Assembly (NCBI GenBank): GCA_006937955.1
Contig: SSNP01000109.1
Span: forward strand, 889,073 to 953,072
Direction: 5' to 3'
DNA from: Pachypanchax playfairii
Taxonomy: Eukaryota; Chordata; Actinopteri; Cyprinodontiformes; Aplocheilidae
DNA length: 64,000 nt
Part shown: positions 12,095-24,850 of the stretch, piece after piece
How positions within the stretch are numbered: position 1 is the first letter of the stretch
Layout of the letters: the number at the start of each line of letters is the position of its first letter
Notes under the pieces: model-generated
The model's database searches: none
What the model was told of the DNA's origin: nothing
The model's input: only the letters and a program-made list of their open reading frames with translations
Translations under genes and position numbers: made by a program

Positions 12095-12226
12095 CTGCCG
12101 GCTGCACGTTTGAAGAGGATTCAGACCCTAATCTGTGTGACTTCACCCAGGGGGAGGACGACGACTTTGACTGGATGTTGTTTCGGACTTACAGCGCACC
12201 TTCGGCTAACTCCGACCTCCTAAAGG
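12095..12226 (+). CDS. ptpru: PTPRU-like receptor tyrosine phosphatase, exon 2 (start of MAM domain)
   Basis: Internal coding exon of 132 bases with a strong pyrimidine tract and TTTAG acceptor just upstream and a GTGAGT donor just downstream. It begins and ends in phase 1, so the first codon (Ala) is split with the previous exon and the last (Gly) is completed by exon 3. The encoded stretch runs AAGCTFEEDSDPNLCDF, then an acidic EDDDFDW patch and SDLLKG, which is the N-terminal part of a MAM domain with its first two cysteines. The AAGCTFEE..SDP start is what I know from PTPRU rather than PTPRM, PTPRK or PTPRT. The family are type I membrane proteins whose extracellular MAM-Ig-FNIII region mediates homophilic cell-cell adhesion. 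Human PTPRU has been reported to lack phosphatase activity, but those domains are not in this window. An ORF that reads on past the donor into the intron is not real coding sequence. Which teleost paralogue (ptprua or ptprub) this is cannot be decided here. Confidence 0.9.
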
Positions 12227-12229
12227 GTG

Positions 12230-13130
12230 AGTACTCTGCTCTTCTTCTCTGTTTCCTGTCATTTTTTATCAACTCGTTTACTACTGATCATCTATTAGAT
12301 GCCATATTTCCTGCCACATGGGGGGGAGATGATAGATATGATGGATGTTTTTGTGGAGTTTTTGGTCGGTCATCACAAAAAATGTCATCAAGTTTGACAA
12401 ATACATCAACTTTAGCGTGTGCAACCCTGCTTATCTCTATGTCCCGTGCCCAATATGCATCAGGGTTTAATGAAGCACTCACCCTGTTTGTGTCTGCTTC
12501 CTGCTCAGCCTAAGGCTAATTTTATGTTAAGCAGCCTCACAACACTAATGAAATCCACCACCATCATCATCCTCTCCACTGGTTGTTGCCAGAGGGGGAT
12601 GACATGCATAGTTTATAAGGCTCTTCTTCATCTCTGCATTAACAAACACCTACAGGAGTTTGACAAAGAGAAGACTGGAGCTTCGCTGCAGTAAACACTG
12701 ATGGCTGCAGCAGGTCCAACACTAAATATCACTTACTGAAAACTTGTAATCTGACTAGAAAAAGGGGATTTCTCTTGTGTAACAATAATTCAGTCTGTGA
12801 TGTTGAAAGTGCAATAAACTCATGGTTATATTCCCAATTTTTTAAGTGTTTATTGTAGTGGTGTGATCGGTATGAATATTACTGGCTTGGAGGAGAAGAT
12901 AGACGTGATTTTATGGGCAAGGAGACAGTTAATATGGCAGATATGAAGATAGACAAGCTGAAAGATACAGATGCAATTTAAACAGAGTTAAGCGCAGGCC
13001 TTGAGGGAGCGTTCTGTCTGTTTTGAAACTATTGACTCAAGCAGCTCTCCAAGATGATCAGAAACGTGGTGCTTCTCAGAGAAAAGCGGGATCCTTTTGA
13101 TTTAGATTTACACCACCAAAAAAAGAAAAA
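12230..13130. other. Start of intron 2, nothing recognised
   Basis: No repeat family or second coding exon recognised. ORFs that run from exon 2 into this region read through the splice donor and have no further similarity to the MAM domain. Confidence 0.5.
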
Positions 13131-13139
13131 AATGATCTT

Positions 13140-13560
13140 GTCTCGTCTGCGGGTGATTATCCAGATACGATCCCAAGCTCAATAAATCGCACATTTAATG
13201 CCGAACCGCACCTCACACCTCGTCATCATCAGCATTCGAGTGAGAATGTGCCTCGCAGCCACTCGTCCGTTCACGGCAGGCAATGAGATAATTAATACTT
13301 TCCCCTTTGGGTTTAATTAAAACTTGCTGCCGTGGCACGTGCAACAATTCAGGGCCTTTAGTGAAATGGACTTGGTGCAGGTGGAGCGAGGCAGGTAGGG
13401 TAAGGAACGCTCTCAGCCTGGATCGATCAGCTCCGAGCACCACAAGACAAATCTGGTTAAATTCATCAGCGCTGCTCTGGAACGGCACACTTCTCATCTC
13501 AATCAGCCAATTATTCTCACTGTATGTCGTTCTGCCACTTTGTTTAGTTCAAACTGACAT
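13140..13560. promoter_or_regulatory. Candidate conserved intronic regulatory block
   Basis: Dense, non-repetitive block holding AT-rich homeodomain-like cores (GATAATTAATAC, GGTTTAATTAAAAC), a CACGTG E-box within GGCACGTGCAAC (about 13335) and few homopolymers. It stands out from neighbouring AT-rich DNA. This is texture-based inference; no regulatory role is shown by the sequence itself. Confidence 0.25.
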
Positions 13561-14330
13561 TTTCACTGTTAATTGTGGAGGATAACCTTGCTGCAGACTC
13601 CGGCGCGGGAACTTTTTGTCTTTTCTTTCCTTCTTTTTGACCTGATCCTCCTCCCCATGTGTTGACTACTAACCACGTATTCACGAGGCATCCAAGGTGG
13701 GGGGATAACAAGAGTTTATGAGATAAGGCTATTTACACTGGACCGGTATTAACTTTGCGGGGCTGGGAAATTGGTGTCGAGGGAAGATTAGTAAACACAG
13801 CTGAGATAGCAGCAGCTTGGAGCTCCCAGGAGAAATTAGAGACTACCGCTCCCGTGGAAGAGGAAAAGGAATCAAAAAAAAAAAAAAAAAAAGAGGAGAA
13901 GATAGACTGCACTGAGATCTTAATAGGAATGGCACATTTTTATCTCAGCCTGCCTCATTTTGAATTGGGATGGAGATGTCAGGGTGATATTGATAATCTT
14001 TAGTTCTCCTGCTGTCTTGATAAACGAGACGGGCACGCAGGAGGACGACCTTGTGGAGAAGAATGCGTTTGTTGTCCAAGTGGGTCTCGTTTTATGAAAG
14101 TCAGAATTGTTAGCGTATAAAGTTATGAGCATACTGCAGTATCCATTATATTATAGTCCACATGGTTTGCCTTCAGGGAGAAATCTCTTCAAGAGTGAAA
14201 TATGATGGATCTTATTTTGTCAGTTGTTAAATGTTACGTGTTTGATCCATGCTGCTGCCGCCATGTTTTACAGCACAATGAAACCCTAACTACTCCTACT
14301 GTCTGGAAACAGACAGTTCAACTCTGTCAC
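13561..14330. other. Intronic DNA with a poly-A tract
   Basis: Includes an A-run of about 19 near 13875-13893 but nothing else recognised. Confidence 0.4.
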
Positions 14331-14333
14331 TGT

Positions 14334-14392
<59 letters not shown>
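14334..14392. repeat. (TG)n microsatellite
   Basis: Uninterrupted TG dinucleotides at 14341-14392 (26 units), preceded by TGTGTA. Likely polymorphic in length. Confidence 0.97.
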
Positions 14393-14394
<2 letters not shown>

Positions 14395-15142
14395 ACAGGC
14401 TCCACAATATCTTCTATTTTCTCTAAGAAGTTGAGAGTGGGACTAATATTTAGTTGTTGTTGAGTCTTGGGCCTATTTTTGTGTTACACAAGTTGTGTTT
14501 CCATGGTGATTTGAAGGCCCACACGGTGAGACAGTGAATCTAATTGGTGCACAAACCTGCTAGAGGTACCGCAAGCAGACAAGTAAATGTTTTAAAGACT
14601 TTTTAATCTATTTTTTGGAAAAATCTGAGACAAAAATTCAGTTTCTATTTAATTGTTCTTTATTTTAAGAAAACATAGTCCTGGAGGAAAACCGAGAAAG
14701 ATAAAAGAAATCACAAACACTTCATGAATTTTATGTAAGAAAGCAATTATTAAGAGAAAATGAGGAAGGATTGTGTAAAATCTTGACTTTGTATTTCACT
14801 ATTTTTCAAATACAGTTAAACATGAATCATTTTGTGTACATGGGGTGTCGATGTGTCGTGTCGGGCCTCCCTTTACACGAAAAATGTAAGAACTTCAGGT
14901 TTAAAGCAGTAATTGTAAAACCTGTTTGTAGACATGGGATTCATTATAAGATTCCAACATGATAAAAAAAAATCACAGTTTCATGTTAATAAACCAGAAA
15001 TTGTTTGAACTGACAGACTAAGAGGAGTGAATTGAAAGCTGAACAGTGGGTCATCACTGTTTCCTCATAACAAGAGGCTCAACACTTCTCTCCACTCATC
15101 AGTGGGGGATCTGGTTTCCTCCCACAGACCTAAAATAGGCCT

Positions 15143-15665
15143 TTAAAGGTTGAATATGGAACATTTTCATAAAAAGCTATATTTAAAAAAAACTCTCCAC
15201 GGGGCGTTTAGAGGGGTGCAGAATGAAAGTACAGTAGTTCCTATAAAAATTATTTTTGAATTAAAATATAATACAGTAAAACATTTATTTTGATGTGCAC
15301 ATCATTGGTATTATGTTTACATCTACTAGCCAATAGCAGTACCATTGCTGGTTGTCTAATCTAAATAGTCTAAATAGTCCAAGGCTGGTACTGTGGAGAA
15401 TGGCGGGGTCGGCAGGTCAAGCAGCTGCTTCAGAACCCCGGAGATTTTATTGTCTTTCTCAGAAGAGGAGCAACCAGAGAAGATCAAACACCAGAGTGAG
15501 TTTAGGTGATGGACCCAAATCTAAAATTTTCACGCCATCAAAATGCACGTGGAAATGTTGAACCTGTCATCCCAACAGCTGGAAACCGTGTTTTATAGTT
15601 GCAACTACAACATCCACACACTAGATGTCACTATGGAGTTCATGTTCTATATTTAACCCTTGAAG
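15143..15665. mobile_element. MITE family F5 (approx. 520 bp)
   Basis: Terminal inverted repeats: AAAGGTTGAATATGGAACAT at the left and AAGGGTTAAATATAGAACAT read from the right. The internal stretch from about 15440 to 15665 (with AGAAGAGGAGCAACCAGAGA and ACTAGATGTCACTATGG) is repeated at about 35866-36108. Target duplication is unclear: the left end has TTAA, the right end CTTGAA. Confidence 0.65.
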
Positions 15666-16397
15666 GGAAAGTAATATGAAATAACCAATAAAAAATTATG
15701 TATAAATAAATTAAACAAACAAATAAAAATGATAGCAAAATAATCATCTATACATGAATGTATGGAAGCAATAGCAAAAGGTTTTGATGTGAAGATCAAA
15801 TAAAAAATAGTATTAGCTGGATTTCAGCCACCGCTGTGTGATGTCATCAGGAGGACTGTGGACAGACAGGTCCAGTGTTAGAGTGTTTGGGATGGTCTGG
15901 TTACAGGTTCAGTACCTAACTCCTAACTTTTGTATGTAGAAACCTGCTCCCTGCGATCTTGATTTGGAACATGTGGGTAAAGAAGGATGAACTTTGATGC
16001 TCAGATAAATAGAAGGAGGGTGAGAGAACACGAGTTGATGTGATGTTGACCACCGTTGAAATCAATACCTTCAGCTAGCAGATTCTTCAGAAATGCAATT
16101 TATTTATTTAACAGAGACATACAACAGTGGAAGACTCTCGAGTGCTGCTACATTATTCTGTATGTGCAGTACTGATAATTCTGACCATGAAATAATGTAC
16201 TTGCTGCAGCAGTGTTAGACATTAATAACAAATCATTCCACAATGATAATTTAATCTTTTCTTATCTTCAAGCAATTTCATTTTCCTTATTGACCAAGCC
16301 AAGTCTGTTGTGATAATAATCCAAGAATGGTTACATTGTGGAATCTGTGCTAACAGCCAGGAAGTGCGTGAGCTACATATAGTAAGTTCAGAAAGTG

Positions 16398-16994
16398 TTA
16401 AAGCTGATATGCCTGATTTCAAATTGCCTAGCTTGGACTGTCAACAAAGTCACAGAACTCTCAGCCCCTCACGTCTGGTAGAATTCCTAAGCCACGCCCC
16501 CCCGGGTTTGGAAACACTCATAGCCCCAGAAGACGACAGAGTGCAAGACACTGGTCTGCAGTTCATTCAAGTACAGTACCGGTAAGTGAAAACTATATAA
16601 CAACAAACAACTGACATTAATTGTTACTTTGTCCTGAATCTGATGCGGAACCAGGCGGCGGCTGTTTCTCCTGCTGTGACACGGTAGAGTGGCGAACACT
16701 CCCAGTGGTGTGCTGCGGTAATATGTCTCAGTTTTTTAGGAGCACAGAAGCCAAATAAATGCAGAAGTCCGTATGACTGGAGAGACTGTCCAATCATTAC
16801 TTCTGGGCCGAACCATTTGATTGGTTGATGCTTTTAGACAAATACAGGAGAACCACTTACTTATTTTTTTTTTTTCATCTTTTTTTTAATCTTCACAACA
16901 TATTTTTCTCCATGCTGTGTTAAAACGTTTTTAATGGGCATGAAAAAAATATGTTAAGCTAATTTGTTAGGCAAATTAAGTATGGCAGCTTTAA
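16398..16994. mobile_element. TTAA-flanked MITE family F4
   Basis: Bounded by TTAA at 16398-16401 and 16991-16994, with ends AGCTGATATGCCTGATTT and AGCTGCCATACTTAATTT (right end read on the other strand), 13 of 18 bases alike. The right 130 bases match 35494-35605 in inverted orientation, including AACATATTTTTCTCCATGC. No coding remnant seen. Confidence 0.7.
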
Positions 16995-19900
16995 CTCTGA
17001 CTCAGCCACAAGCTTTTGAGCTGGATCCCCTCCATGACCTCCCAGAGTGAATGTTACTGCTGGCAACCTGCAGTTATGAACCAATGGTTGTGCTTCAGAT
17101 CACTGTGACCTGCTCTAAAGGAGGATGAGACATGTGTGAACACTACTCACAGACCCACGTTCTAAAAGCATTTCCATCTCTGGCATTTAGATTGTTTTTT
17201 TTAGTGAGTGGCAGTAAGTGGAAGTAGCTAATACTTCAAATCCTTTGGGTTTGTTAATGTCCTCTGTCCTGCAGCACACATTCTTCTCTTTCTTGCACTT
17301 CTCAGTACGAGCAGGGTTAATACAGCTGACAGATCAACACTGTTGCTTCTTTGTATTAGCTATGAGTGCACAGGCTTTTTCTTTAAAAGCCTCGGCGTCT
17401 CTCTAAAGACCTTACTCTAGGAAGGTCAGGATCCACGTGAATCATGGCTCTATTCATTGTCACGAGGTCAGAACCGGGTCACTTGGGGCACAGTGAAGCA
17501 GCAGGTTCCAGGTAATGACTTTAACTGAGTTAATTCATATAAACACTTTCTTGTGTGTCTCTGTGGAGAGGCTGTTAGATGGTTCTCATTCAGGCCTTTT
17601 CCATCCGTTACCTCTCACACCGTGTTGTTCTCATGCACTCACCAGCTACACTTTACTGTGTGTGTGTGTGGGTGTGTGTCATTGACAGTGACCTGAGATT
17701 TATTTGTGTCTTGAAGGGATGATGCAGCGCGAGGAGGTGAATACCTCAGCTTGTTATCGGAGCTGTCCAGCTACTCTGGCTGGTTTAATACCTAATTATG
17801 TTTCCCTCCTTCACCTGTCCCTCCTGACAACCATATACATGCTTTATACTGTAAATACCATGTAAATATTGTATAGCATATAACTTACAACTGTTTACTG
17901 TTTTTAGACTCCCACTTTTATTCATATAGTTTCCCCCAGATGCTCATATTATCAATGATTTATATTGCATGTATATATAATCTTTAAAACAGAAAATCCT
18001 TTACTGAGCGAAAACACAAGAATCTATATGAACTTCCTTTAGAAACATAAAAGTAAATTTACTGTAACATTTAATAAGTAGACGTTAGAAAACGTTATTT
18101 TAGTTTTAAGGTTTTAACTACAAAGGGATAATAAAAATCCTCCATCAAATAGAACCATGGATTAACAACAGAACATGACACATTACATCATGCTATGTTT
18201 TTTTTTTAACACAATTAAAAGGATAAATAACAACCAGGCTCTGGTGATCAAATGTACCTGATTAGATAATCAGGTGTGAAAACCTCTTTTAACACTAAAC
18301 AGGTTTTGGCTGTTTACAGGTTCGTGGCAAGTTAAAGCTAACACAGTGATATCTTGGAAATGATCTTCAAGTTTACTATTGTTACCCAACAATTTGTGAA
18401 TTCCAATCAATTTAATAGCCAATTAGAGTCTGTCATTGTTCAGTGATACGTAGATGTTTAGACGAGTTCATCTTAAAGCCAGAAATATGTGTAGAAATAT
18501 AAATAATTGCAGTAAATAATGCTATTTATTATTTGCCTGCAATAACAGGGTTAGATATTGTCTTATTGTACAGCTGAGGTTTTTTCCATGACTTGATAAA
18601 GACCTGATGGTTTTTGTGTCCCATGTAAAAGCTTTAAACTGAAAGAAGTTGTACTTCCTTCTGATCACAATAATAAGTTAGTTATATAGAACCACCTATA
18701 CAAGCATTGCTTTACAGTTATTTGACAATAATAACCATCGATGGGGGACATGATCATAAGCTTCATACTCGAGCTCCCGCGGTAACAATGACAAGCTGTT
18801 CTTAAGTAAAGTCGCCCATAATCATGTGGCTGACAGCGCCACATTAGAGCTGCGTAACCTGTTGTTAGCCTCGGCTGCACAGACCGGCACTTAACCAGAA
18901 CCCTGGAGTTTCAGCAGAGATTCTGACCACTTTCCAGGGTCTGTGTTTGGATTGTTTAAATGAGGTGGAACCTGCAAGCTGTTGTGTCTTTTGCTCCAAC
19001 TCATCTAGTATAACCCAAAAAAATAAATAAGTAAATGGGAGAAAATATTAGTCAGTGTTTCTCCAGTCCAGTTTCTTTTTTTATTATCAGATAAAATCGG
19101 TGAATAAAACCAACTCACATTGTATTTCAGTCACGTATATTCTGATCTGTTTAACATAATAAACGATTGTACTTTGTAGATGGTTCCTGCGAACGTGTTT
19201 CACAGCTGGTTGCACACGGAGATCAGTGTTATTTGTCCAGCTCGGAGGATGATTCTGTTGTAGCTTGTAGTCTAACAGTTTCACTACAAACAAATGAACG
19301 TCAGTAAATTGCTCAAAGATTTGTGAATTTAATGAAACTGACATGATTCTGGGTTTAGTTCCATATCTAATCAGCTTTTGAGCAGCATTGACAGTCGTAT
19401 GCTTTCTAACCCAAATTATGCAACTCCTGCAATTTACTGGAAAGGAAATGAAATGTGATCAGGGTTTTTGGTTTGTCATGTATTTCATTTGAGAGATACA
19501 GCAGAAGACAAACTAATGGCCCAGTTTTTTCTTCCCAAGGCCGACCTTTGGGAAACCTCTTTAATTCCTTTGATATATGTAAGTATTTTTAGGATTTTAG
19601 AAACACTTTTCTCAGAATTTAAATGGACAAATCTGTGTTTTAAAGATATTTTAGTAAATCTTAATACAAGTTTGTGAAATAGCTTAATAAGCACTGAATC
19701 TACAAAAAAAAACATCTTCCCAACAAGGCTAAAAAAAAGCAATACAAAACACGAGGTTTAATGAATAAAATTAGATTTGGGGAAAAAGCTTTTTCTCCAG
19801 AGATGGTAATGCATCTTCAGCTTATCAAGAGACTAAAATCCTTTTAACATCCTCCTGGTACAGAGTTAAATTTATCATTGGGCTTGGTTTACAGAGCGCA

Positions 19901-20235
19901 GTCGTCCCTTTGAAGAGACTCGTGTCCGGTTTTGTGGGTTTTTTTGACAGCAGAGTTTCAAACGTTCCGTCAGATGATTCATTCATTAACACATCTTCAG
20001 TGAGAGAGAGATGAACTAATTAGAGAAATTGGCTGTGCAGCAGTATTTGGTGAAAACCTTTCTGTGGCCCAGAGGGGACACTGCTGGTTCTCTGGAATAA
20101 GTGCTCATGACTCATTACCTCAATCCAAAGAAGATCATATTTATTGATCACTGATGTCTGAAAGCCCGGTCTCCCTTGTAAAGTGTCTCTAAAAAAATAT
20201 TTCCTGTTGCTGCTCAGAAGCTTTTAAAACGTGAC
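16995..20235. other. Intronic DNA, mostly AT-rich, nothing recognised
   Basis: Contains a short GT-rich patch near 17657-17679 and T runs. No exon, RNA gene or repeat family recognised over about 3.2 kb. Confidence 0.5.
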
Positions 20236-20239
20236 AAAT

Positions 20240-20630
20240 TAATTGGATTGTTTTTCAGGGAAGTGGGCATCGGATCCTTTTTATGCCCACTCAATACGCC
20301 GTGGACGAATCGTTACTGTGAATGATGGAGACGCGTTTGGGAATGGCAGACGTTTTGAAGCGTGCGAACTCGCTGCAGTTCTCTCTGCATCCACTTCTTT
20401 TGTTCTCAGTTCTGAACTCAGCCACAGACAGACTCCAGGGTGATAGGTTGGTATGCTAATGGATGTAGCTTCTGTCTAATTAGTGTCGCTTTAGAGGGAG
20501 AGTTACTGGGCTTTTTTATGTGTAAGGTTGCAGAGTTAACAACATAATTGAAGTCAGGGAGCTCACTCATTATTGCAGCTGAGTAAACTGTCTGGATGAA
20601 CCCGCCTAACTGAGGTGAGAAGTTCATTGG
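20240..20630. other. Complex low-repeat intronic block
   Basis: A TTTTTCAG precedes an open stretch (20243-20443, 66 codons), but the predicted peptide has no PTPRU or other domain similarity and lacks a convincing donor, so an exon is not supported. The block after it (TGCTAATGGATGTAGC, CTAATTAGTGTCGC) has the texture of conserved non-coding DNA. Confidence 0.2.
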
Positions 20631-21978
20631 TTGCTAGAAGCAGTTCAGGTCATGCAGGTAACATTTAGGAGCAACTTTGCAGGATAAGTATAGATTTTTC
20701 ACAGTTTCATTGCAGACACATTTGACTGACTAATGCAGTGTTGCTTCGTTTAGGCTCGGACAAGCTTTTCCAACATTTACTCTCTACTTATTTGCTTCTC
20801 TTGATTATGACCGCTGGTCCCAGGTCAACAAACCCTTCCACTAGCTGTAAAAATTACGAGGTCTGATGTTATAAAGGCAACCCGACACTCCAGATGGTTT
20901 TTTACTCTAAACCATCTTGGAAACTCTTCATGAAATAAGCAGAGACTTACAAAATACTTAGAATTTTCTTGGATAACCAGTCTGTCCATCCTGATTTACT
21001 GTGGTCAAGCTATTGAACCTAATCTCTCCACCAGCAGAGTCTGTTAGTCAGCACAAGAAAGAAAAGAAGCTCATTTTCATTCACGAAGGCTGCTCATTGT
21101 TGTTCTTTCTCTCCTCTCTTTGAAGAACCGTTCTCTAATTAAGGCTTACTAACCTCTAAAGGAGCTGTGATTGAAGATTTTCTCCACACCTTAAACCGAC
21201 CCCACTTCTGGCCACAAATGCTCGAGTCTGAGCCCGGAGAGATGGATTCTCTTTTGATTGTGATCTCACAAGAATCCAGCTGCTCTACGAGATATACTGA
21301 AAGAACCAGACATCCATTTTGCTGTACCCTTTTTATCCCGCTGCATGGTGCAGGAACCTAACTCAGTTGTTATTATGTGAGAGATGTGGGTGCACATTCT
21401 GGACAAGAACTTCACAGAGTCCCCAGTTAATCAAACAAACAGGTTATTGGACTTCGATTGCTTTGATTTTCTCCCAGAAGGTTCCCAAGAAGATTCAAAC
21501 TCTAGGAGAACTCCTCTCAGCTGGGAACAGAAGAAGAAAAAAACAAGGGTAACAATTTTGATGACTCCATTTCTAAAACAACCCAATGATGAAATCCTTC
21601 TTACTTCTCTGTGAAATGACACAAGCACGTAGGGGAAACATTGAAAAGTAAATGAATGCCAAGTAGCTTCCCTCACGCTACATGATCACCATCTTACAAC
21701 ATTTAAAATCCCAACAGGGTCTCAGTGAGGTCCTCAAGGGCAAATTAGGAAGGCAGACTCATGCAACTTGGTCCTGTATATTTATAACGAGACTTGGGTG
21801 TTGAGAAATTACTCTCATAATAACTAGGACTAGATGATCTTCTAGCATGTAGCTGCATATCAAATGATCTGATCTTGGTGATCTGATTAAAAAGCCACTC
21901 TGATGAAAATCATGTTTTTGTGTTGTTAAAATGTTCTCAGTGCATTTTTCTGATGCTAGTGGACATTTCTTAACAAAA

Positions 21979-22571
21979 TTAAAGAGGCCATTTCATACAA
22001 ATTTCAGGACTTTGTGTTTTTTTCCTAGATATTAACCAGTAATATGAAACATTTTATATCTAAAAACCATAAGGGAAACACTGATTAACAGACCTTTCAA
22101 TCTGTCTGCATCAAAATTCGGGTGGTTCCGGCTGGTTCCATCAAGCCTCGAGCAGCAGCTCGTTCATATTCATTATTCAAATTTGCTTGACTCAGATTGG
22201 CTAACAAACTAGCCTATGAGAGCAAGGTATACTGTTTCCTGCCTCGAAGCACATAGCAACATCAGACGTCGTGTCTTCCTGTTTGCTACGTCTTATGCTA
22301 CAGCTTTTAGCCAGCAGCATGCTAGGCGTGGTTTCAATTGCAGGAGCGGTCGAATACTAACGAACAAAGGAGTTGTGTCGAAACAAGTACAGGACGTTCG
22401 GACTCGGGAGAACTCTGGTTTTATCACCACCTGAGTAGTTTGAGAGATAAAAACTGAAAGAGAAGTTGTTGACCTGTTTTGACACCCACTATGAAGGTAA
22501 GAACACATGTGGAGATAAATTATTCAACAGAAACCTCAGAAAAAATGTTTTTAATGGAAGGGTCTCTTTAA
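21979..22571 (-). mobile_element. MITE family F1, copy C (full length, inserted in F6)
   Basis: A 593-bp unit flanked by TTAA (21979-21982, 22568-22571), the inverse of copy B at 4579-5181. The related F6 copy at 35.8 kb has one TTAA at the equivalent point (35764-35767), so this is a filled site and that one an empty site. Confidence 0.85.
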
Positions 22572-22969
22572 GCTCAAAATTGCATTTCTGAATACTTCTG
22601 CATTCAAATCACTGTGAATCGGTAACAAATGCAAAAATGCAGTTTAAAAAAGTCAGAGATTGTGACGTAGAAAAGCCACTGGGCGGGGCCACAAGCTCTT
22701 TTCTCAACTGACAGTTTCCCCGATTTAGGCCATTTGAGCATATTTGCGATAATGAATGAAGTAGAGGCCACAAGCTAGGTGCACAATTAAATTGTGTAGT
22801 AGTAGAAGAAGAAGAACTTCTTCTACACTTCATTTCTAGATGAAGTGCATTTTGAATAGTAATTTTAATTGTCATTGTTTACAATTTTACAGAGGAAATA
22901 TTTTTTTACACATCTTCATTGTGTGGGGAAACATCACTGTATTTTGTAATTATTATCATTACATTTGTC

Positions 22970-23054
22970 CACCATTACATTTTTCACTTGCACACCCCCT
23001 AGTGGCAGCTCATGCACCCCCAGGGGTGCGCACACCACACTTTGGGAATCCCTG
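22970..23054 (-). repeat. hAT-type terminal fragment inside F6
   Basis: On the minus strand the sequence starts CAGGGATTCCCAAAGTGTGG and continues with GCGCACCCCTGGGGGTGCAT, resembling the CAGRGGTTCCCAA ends of many hAT elements. The other end was not identified. Confidence 0.4.
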
Positions 23055-23289
23055 CTGTAGAGCCTGTAGAGCTAGCATAAACAGAGATGGGGAGGGGTGG
23101 GAGGATCCCCTGCGTCAACAGTTCCACAGCACAGAGGTAAATTACTAATGTGCTACTGCTGCTATGCAGAAACTACTTCCTATAAAATGACAGTTTAGTG
23201 ACTTGTGGCAAAAATGCCACAATCATAATTTAAAGACCAGTGACACGGTTTAAAACAGCTCAAAATTTGATTGGAGTGGGTCTTTAAGC

Positions 23290-24475
23290 TTTGTACTTGT
23301 GAGGACAGTGATTAGTTTGAGTTTGTATATAGTATATAGTTTGTCTTTGCACTATGGCCTCCTCAGAACTTCTTACTTTACTGTAATTTCCTGTAAATCT
23401 ACACACGTCAGAATCATCAGTGAGTTCAAACCACTACAGTCTCTGTTTAAATTCCTTTTGCGTTCACTTTACATTAGTTAGAAAACAAAAGAGTTCTTAT
23501 TCAAACTTAACAACTTATTCAAATTATTGGAGGCAGATTTTTGTGAACAGACAAGATGTATGAATTAAGCTTTCAGTATTTCAGTATTTTAAAACTTGTA
23601 TCACACGTTTGAGAATCTACAAATACCAGATCTTAGTATTTACTTGTGTGACTAAGAATTCTGCTTTTGTTCAACAGATATGCAAAGGATGTTGCCATGG
23701 TTAAACACAAGTTTGTCAAGCCCTGATATTATCTCTCATCAGTTGTGAAGAATCTTTATCAGCTGTAATTATTTTTGTCATTTTAAGGACCTTGTTTGTA
23801 GCAAAGGCCTGTTATTACTGTGTAATAATAATATAATAATCCGGTTTTAACTGATAGTTTGTTTTGACAAATCTGATGATGTTTGAACTCGGTGTATATT
23901 ACATGCAGCCCTTCAGCAGTAAACCGACTGTAGCATGTTGTCTTTATATATTATGTAAAAAAGGTCAACGGGTTCATGTAAATATAGTGGAGTATTATGG
24001 TCTGAAAAAAAATCCTGTATGTGACACATTTGACTTTGATGTTTTAATGTTGGATCAGGAAACCAAATTACTTTACTGAAAAAAAAAATCAAAAGTATTT
24101 TTTATCTTTTTGTTGCAGTGACTCAGTAACTATTAACCTGTTAGACCTCTTTGAAACGTTCCTCCTAATAAACATCCTCAACCAATTTGGGGTGAAACCG
24201 AAGAGTTTTGGGTGAAGAGATTCTTTTAAAAATCCTAAAAACGCATTAAACAATTTTATTAAAGAAGGAGATATAAATTTTTTTCTACTTCTTGCTAAAT
24301 AATAAAATAATATTTTTACAAAGTGACATTATTGAACCTGTTGAAAAACTTAACAGTGGTTCATAAGCATCTTGATAAATATCTCTATTTTTATAATTCT
24401 TAATCAGAGTTAAAAAAAAAAAACAAGTTCATTACATTTTTGCCACATACAGTACGTCACACAGGGTGAAAACAA
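23290..24475. other. AT-rich intronic DNA, nothing recognised
   Basis: No repeat family or exon recognised. Confidence 0.5.
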
Positions 24476-24480
24476 CATTA

Positions 24481-24850
24481 TGATGTCATGGTTGAGTCAA
24501 GGAATGGACCCAGGTGCAGGCAGGACTCGAGGAAGCAGGTAAAAATTAATCACTTTTAATAGGAAACCAAAAGGGCTGATGAGGCAGCAAAACACTGGCA
24601 GCATGAGGAGACAAGAGCAACTTAGAAAGAGAGGAGCACTTGGAAAGAAGGTAGGTGATGCTAGAGGGGGGACAGCTGGGGAGAAGGAACAGCAGGCTAA
24701 TCAGGATGAAGGTGAACAGGTGAGATCATAAAACAGATATACAAGGTGGAGTTGACTCAGGAGGGAACAGAATACAGTTTCAAAAGGAAACTGAGACCCT
24801 GACGAGGACTAACAGGGTAAACTAAAATATAACAAAATCCTCCAAAATAA
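24481..24850. repeat. Probable dispersed non-autonomous repeat
   Basis: Purine-rich sequence (GGACCCAGGTGCAGGCAGGA near the start, CTTTTAATAGGAAACCAAAA, many AACAAGAG-type words) matches from memory a repeat common in percomorph introns. Precise ends and superfamily not resolved. Confidence 0.45.

Larger units (their letters stand above)
21887..23287 (-). mobile_element. TTAA-flanked MITE family F6, containing F1 copy C
   Basis: TTAA at 21887-21890 and 23284-23287. Ends are imperfectly inverted: AAAGCCACTCTGATGAAAAT at the left and AGACCCACTCCAATCAAATT read from the right, about 14 of 20 alike. Parts match 35439-35845 in opposite orientation, for example GTGATTTGAATGCAGAA and CAATTTTGAGC. 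An F1 copy (21979-22571) is inserted at a TTAA. A further hAT-type fragment lies at about 22970-23054. Confidence 0.7.

Noticed and set aside
12007..12513. 168-codon ORF containing exon 2
   Set aside because: Only 12095-12226 is coding. The flanks read through a pyrimidine tract/AG acceptor and a GTGAGT donor and show no MAM similarity.
15112..15136. Short match to the dispersed repeat at 48844-49188 (TTTCCTCCCACAGACC)
   Set aside because: Only about 20 bases match; too short to call beside F5.
20243..20443. Possible extra exon after TTTTTCAG
   Set aside because: Peptide has no recognisable domain, would interrupt the MAM domain, and has no good donor in phase.
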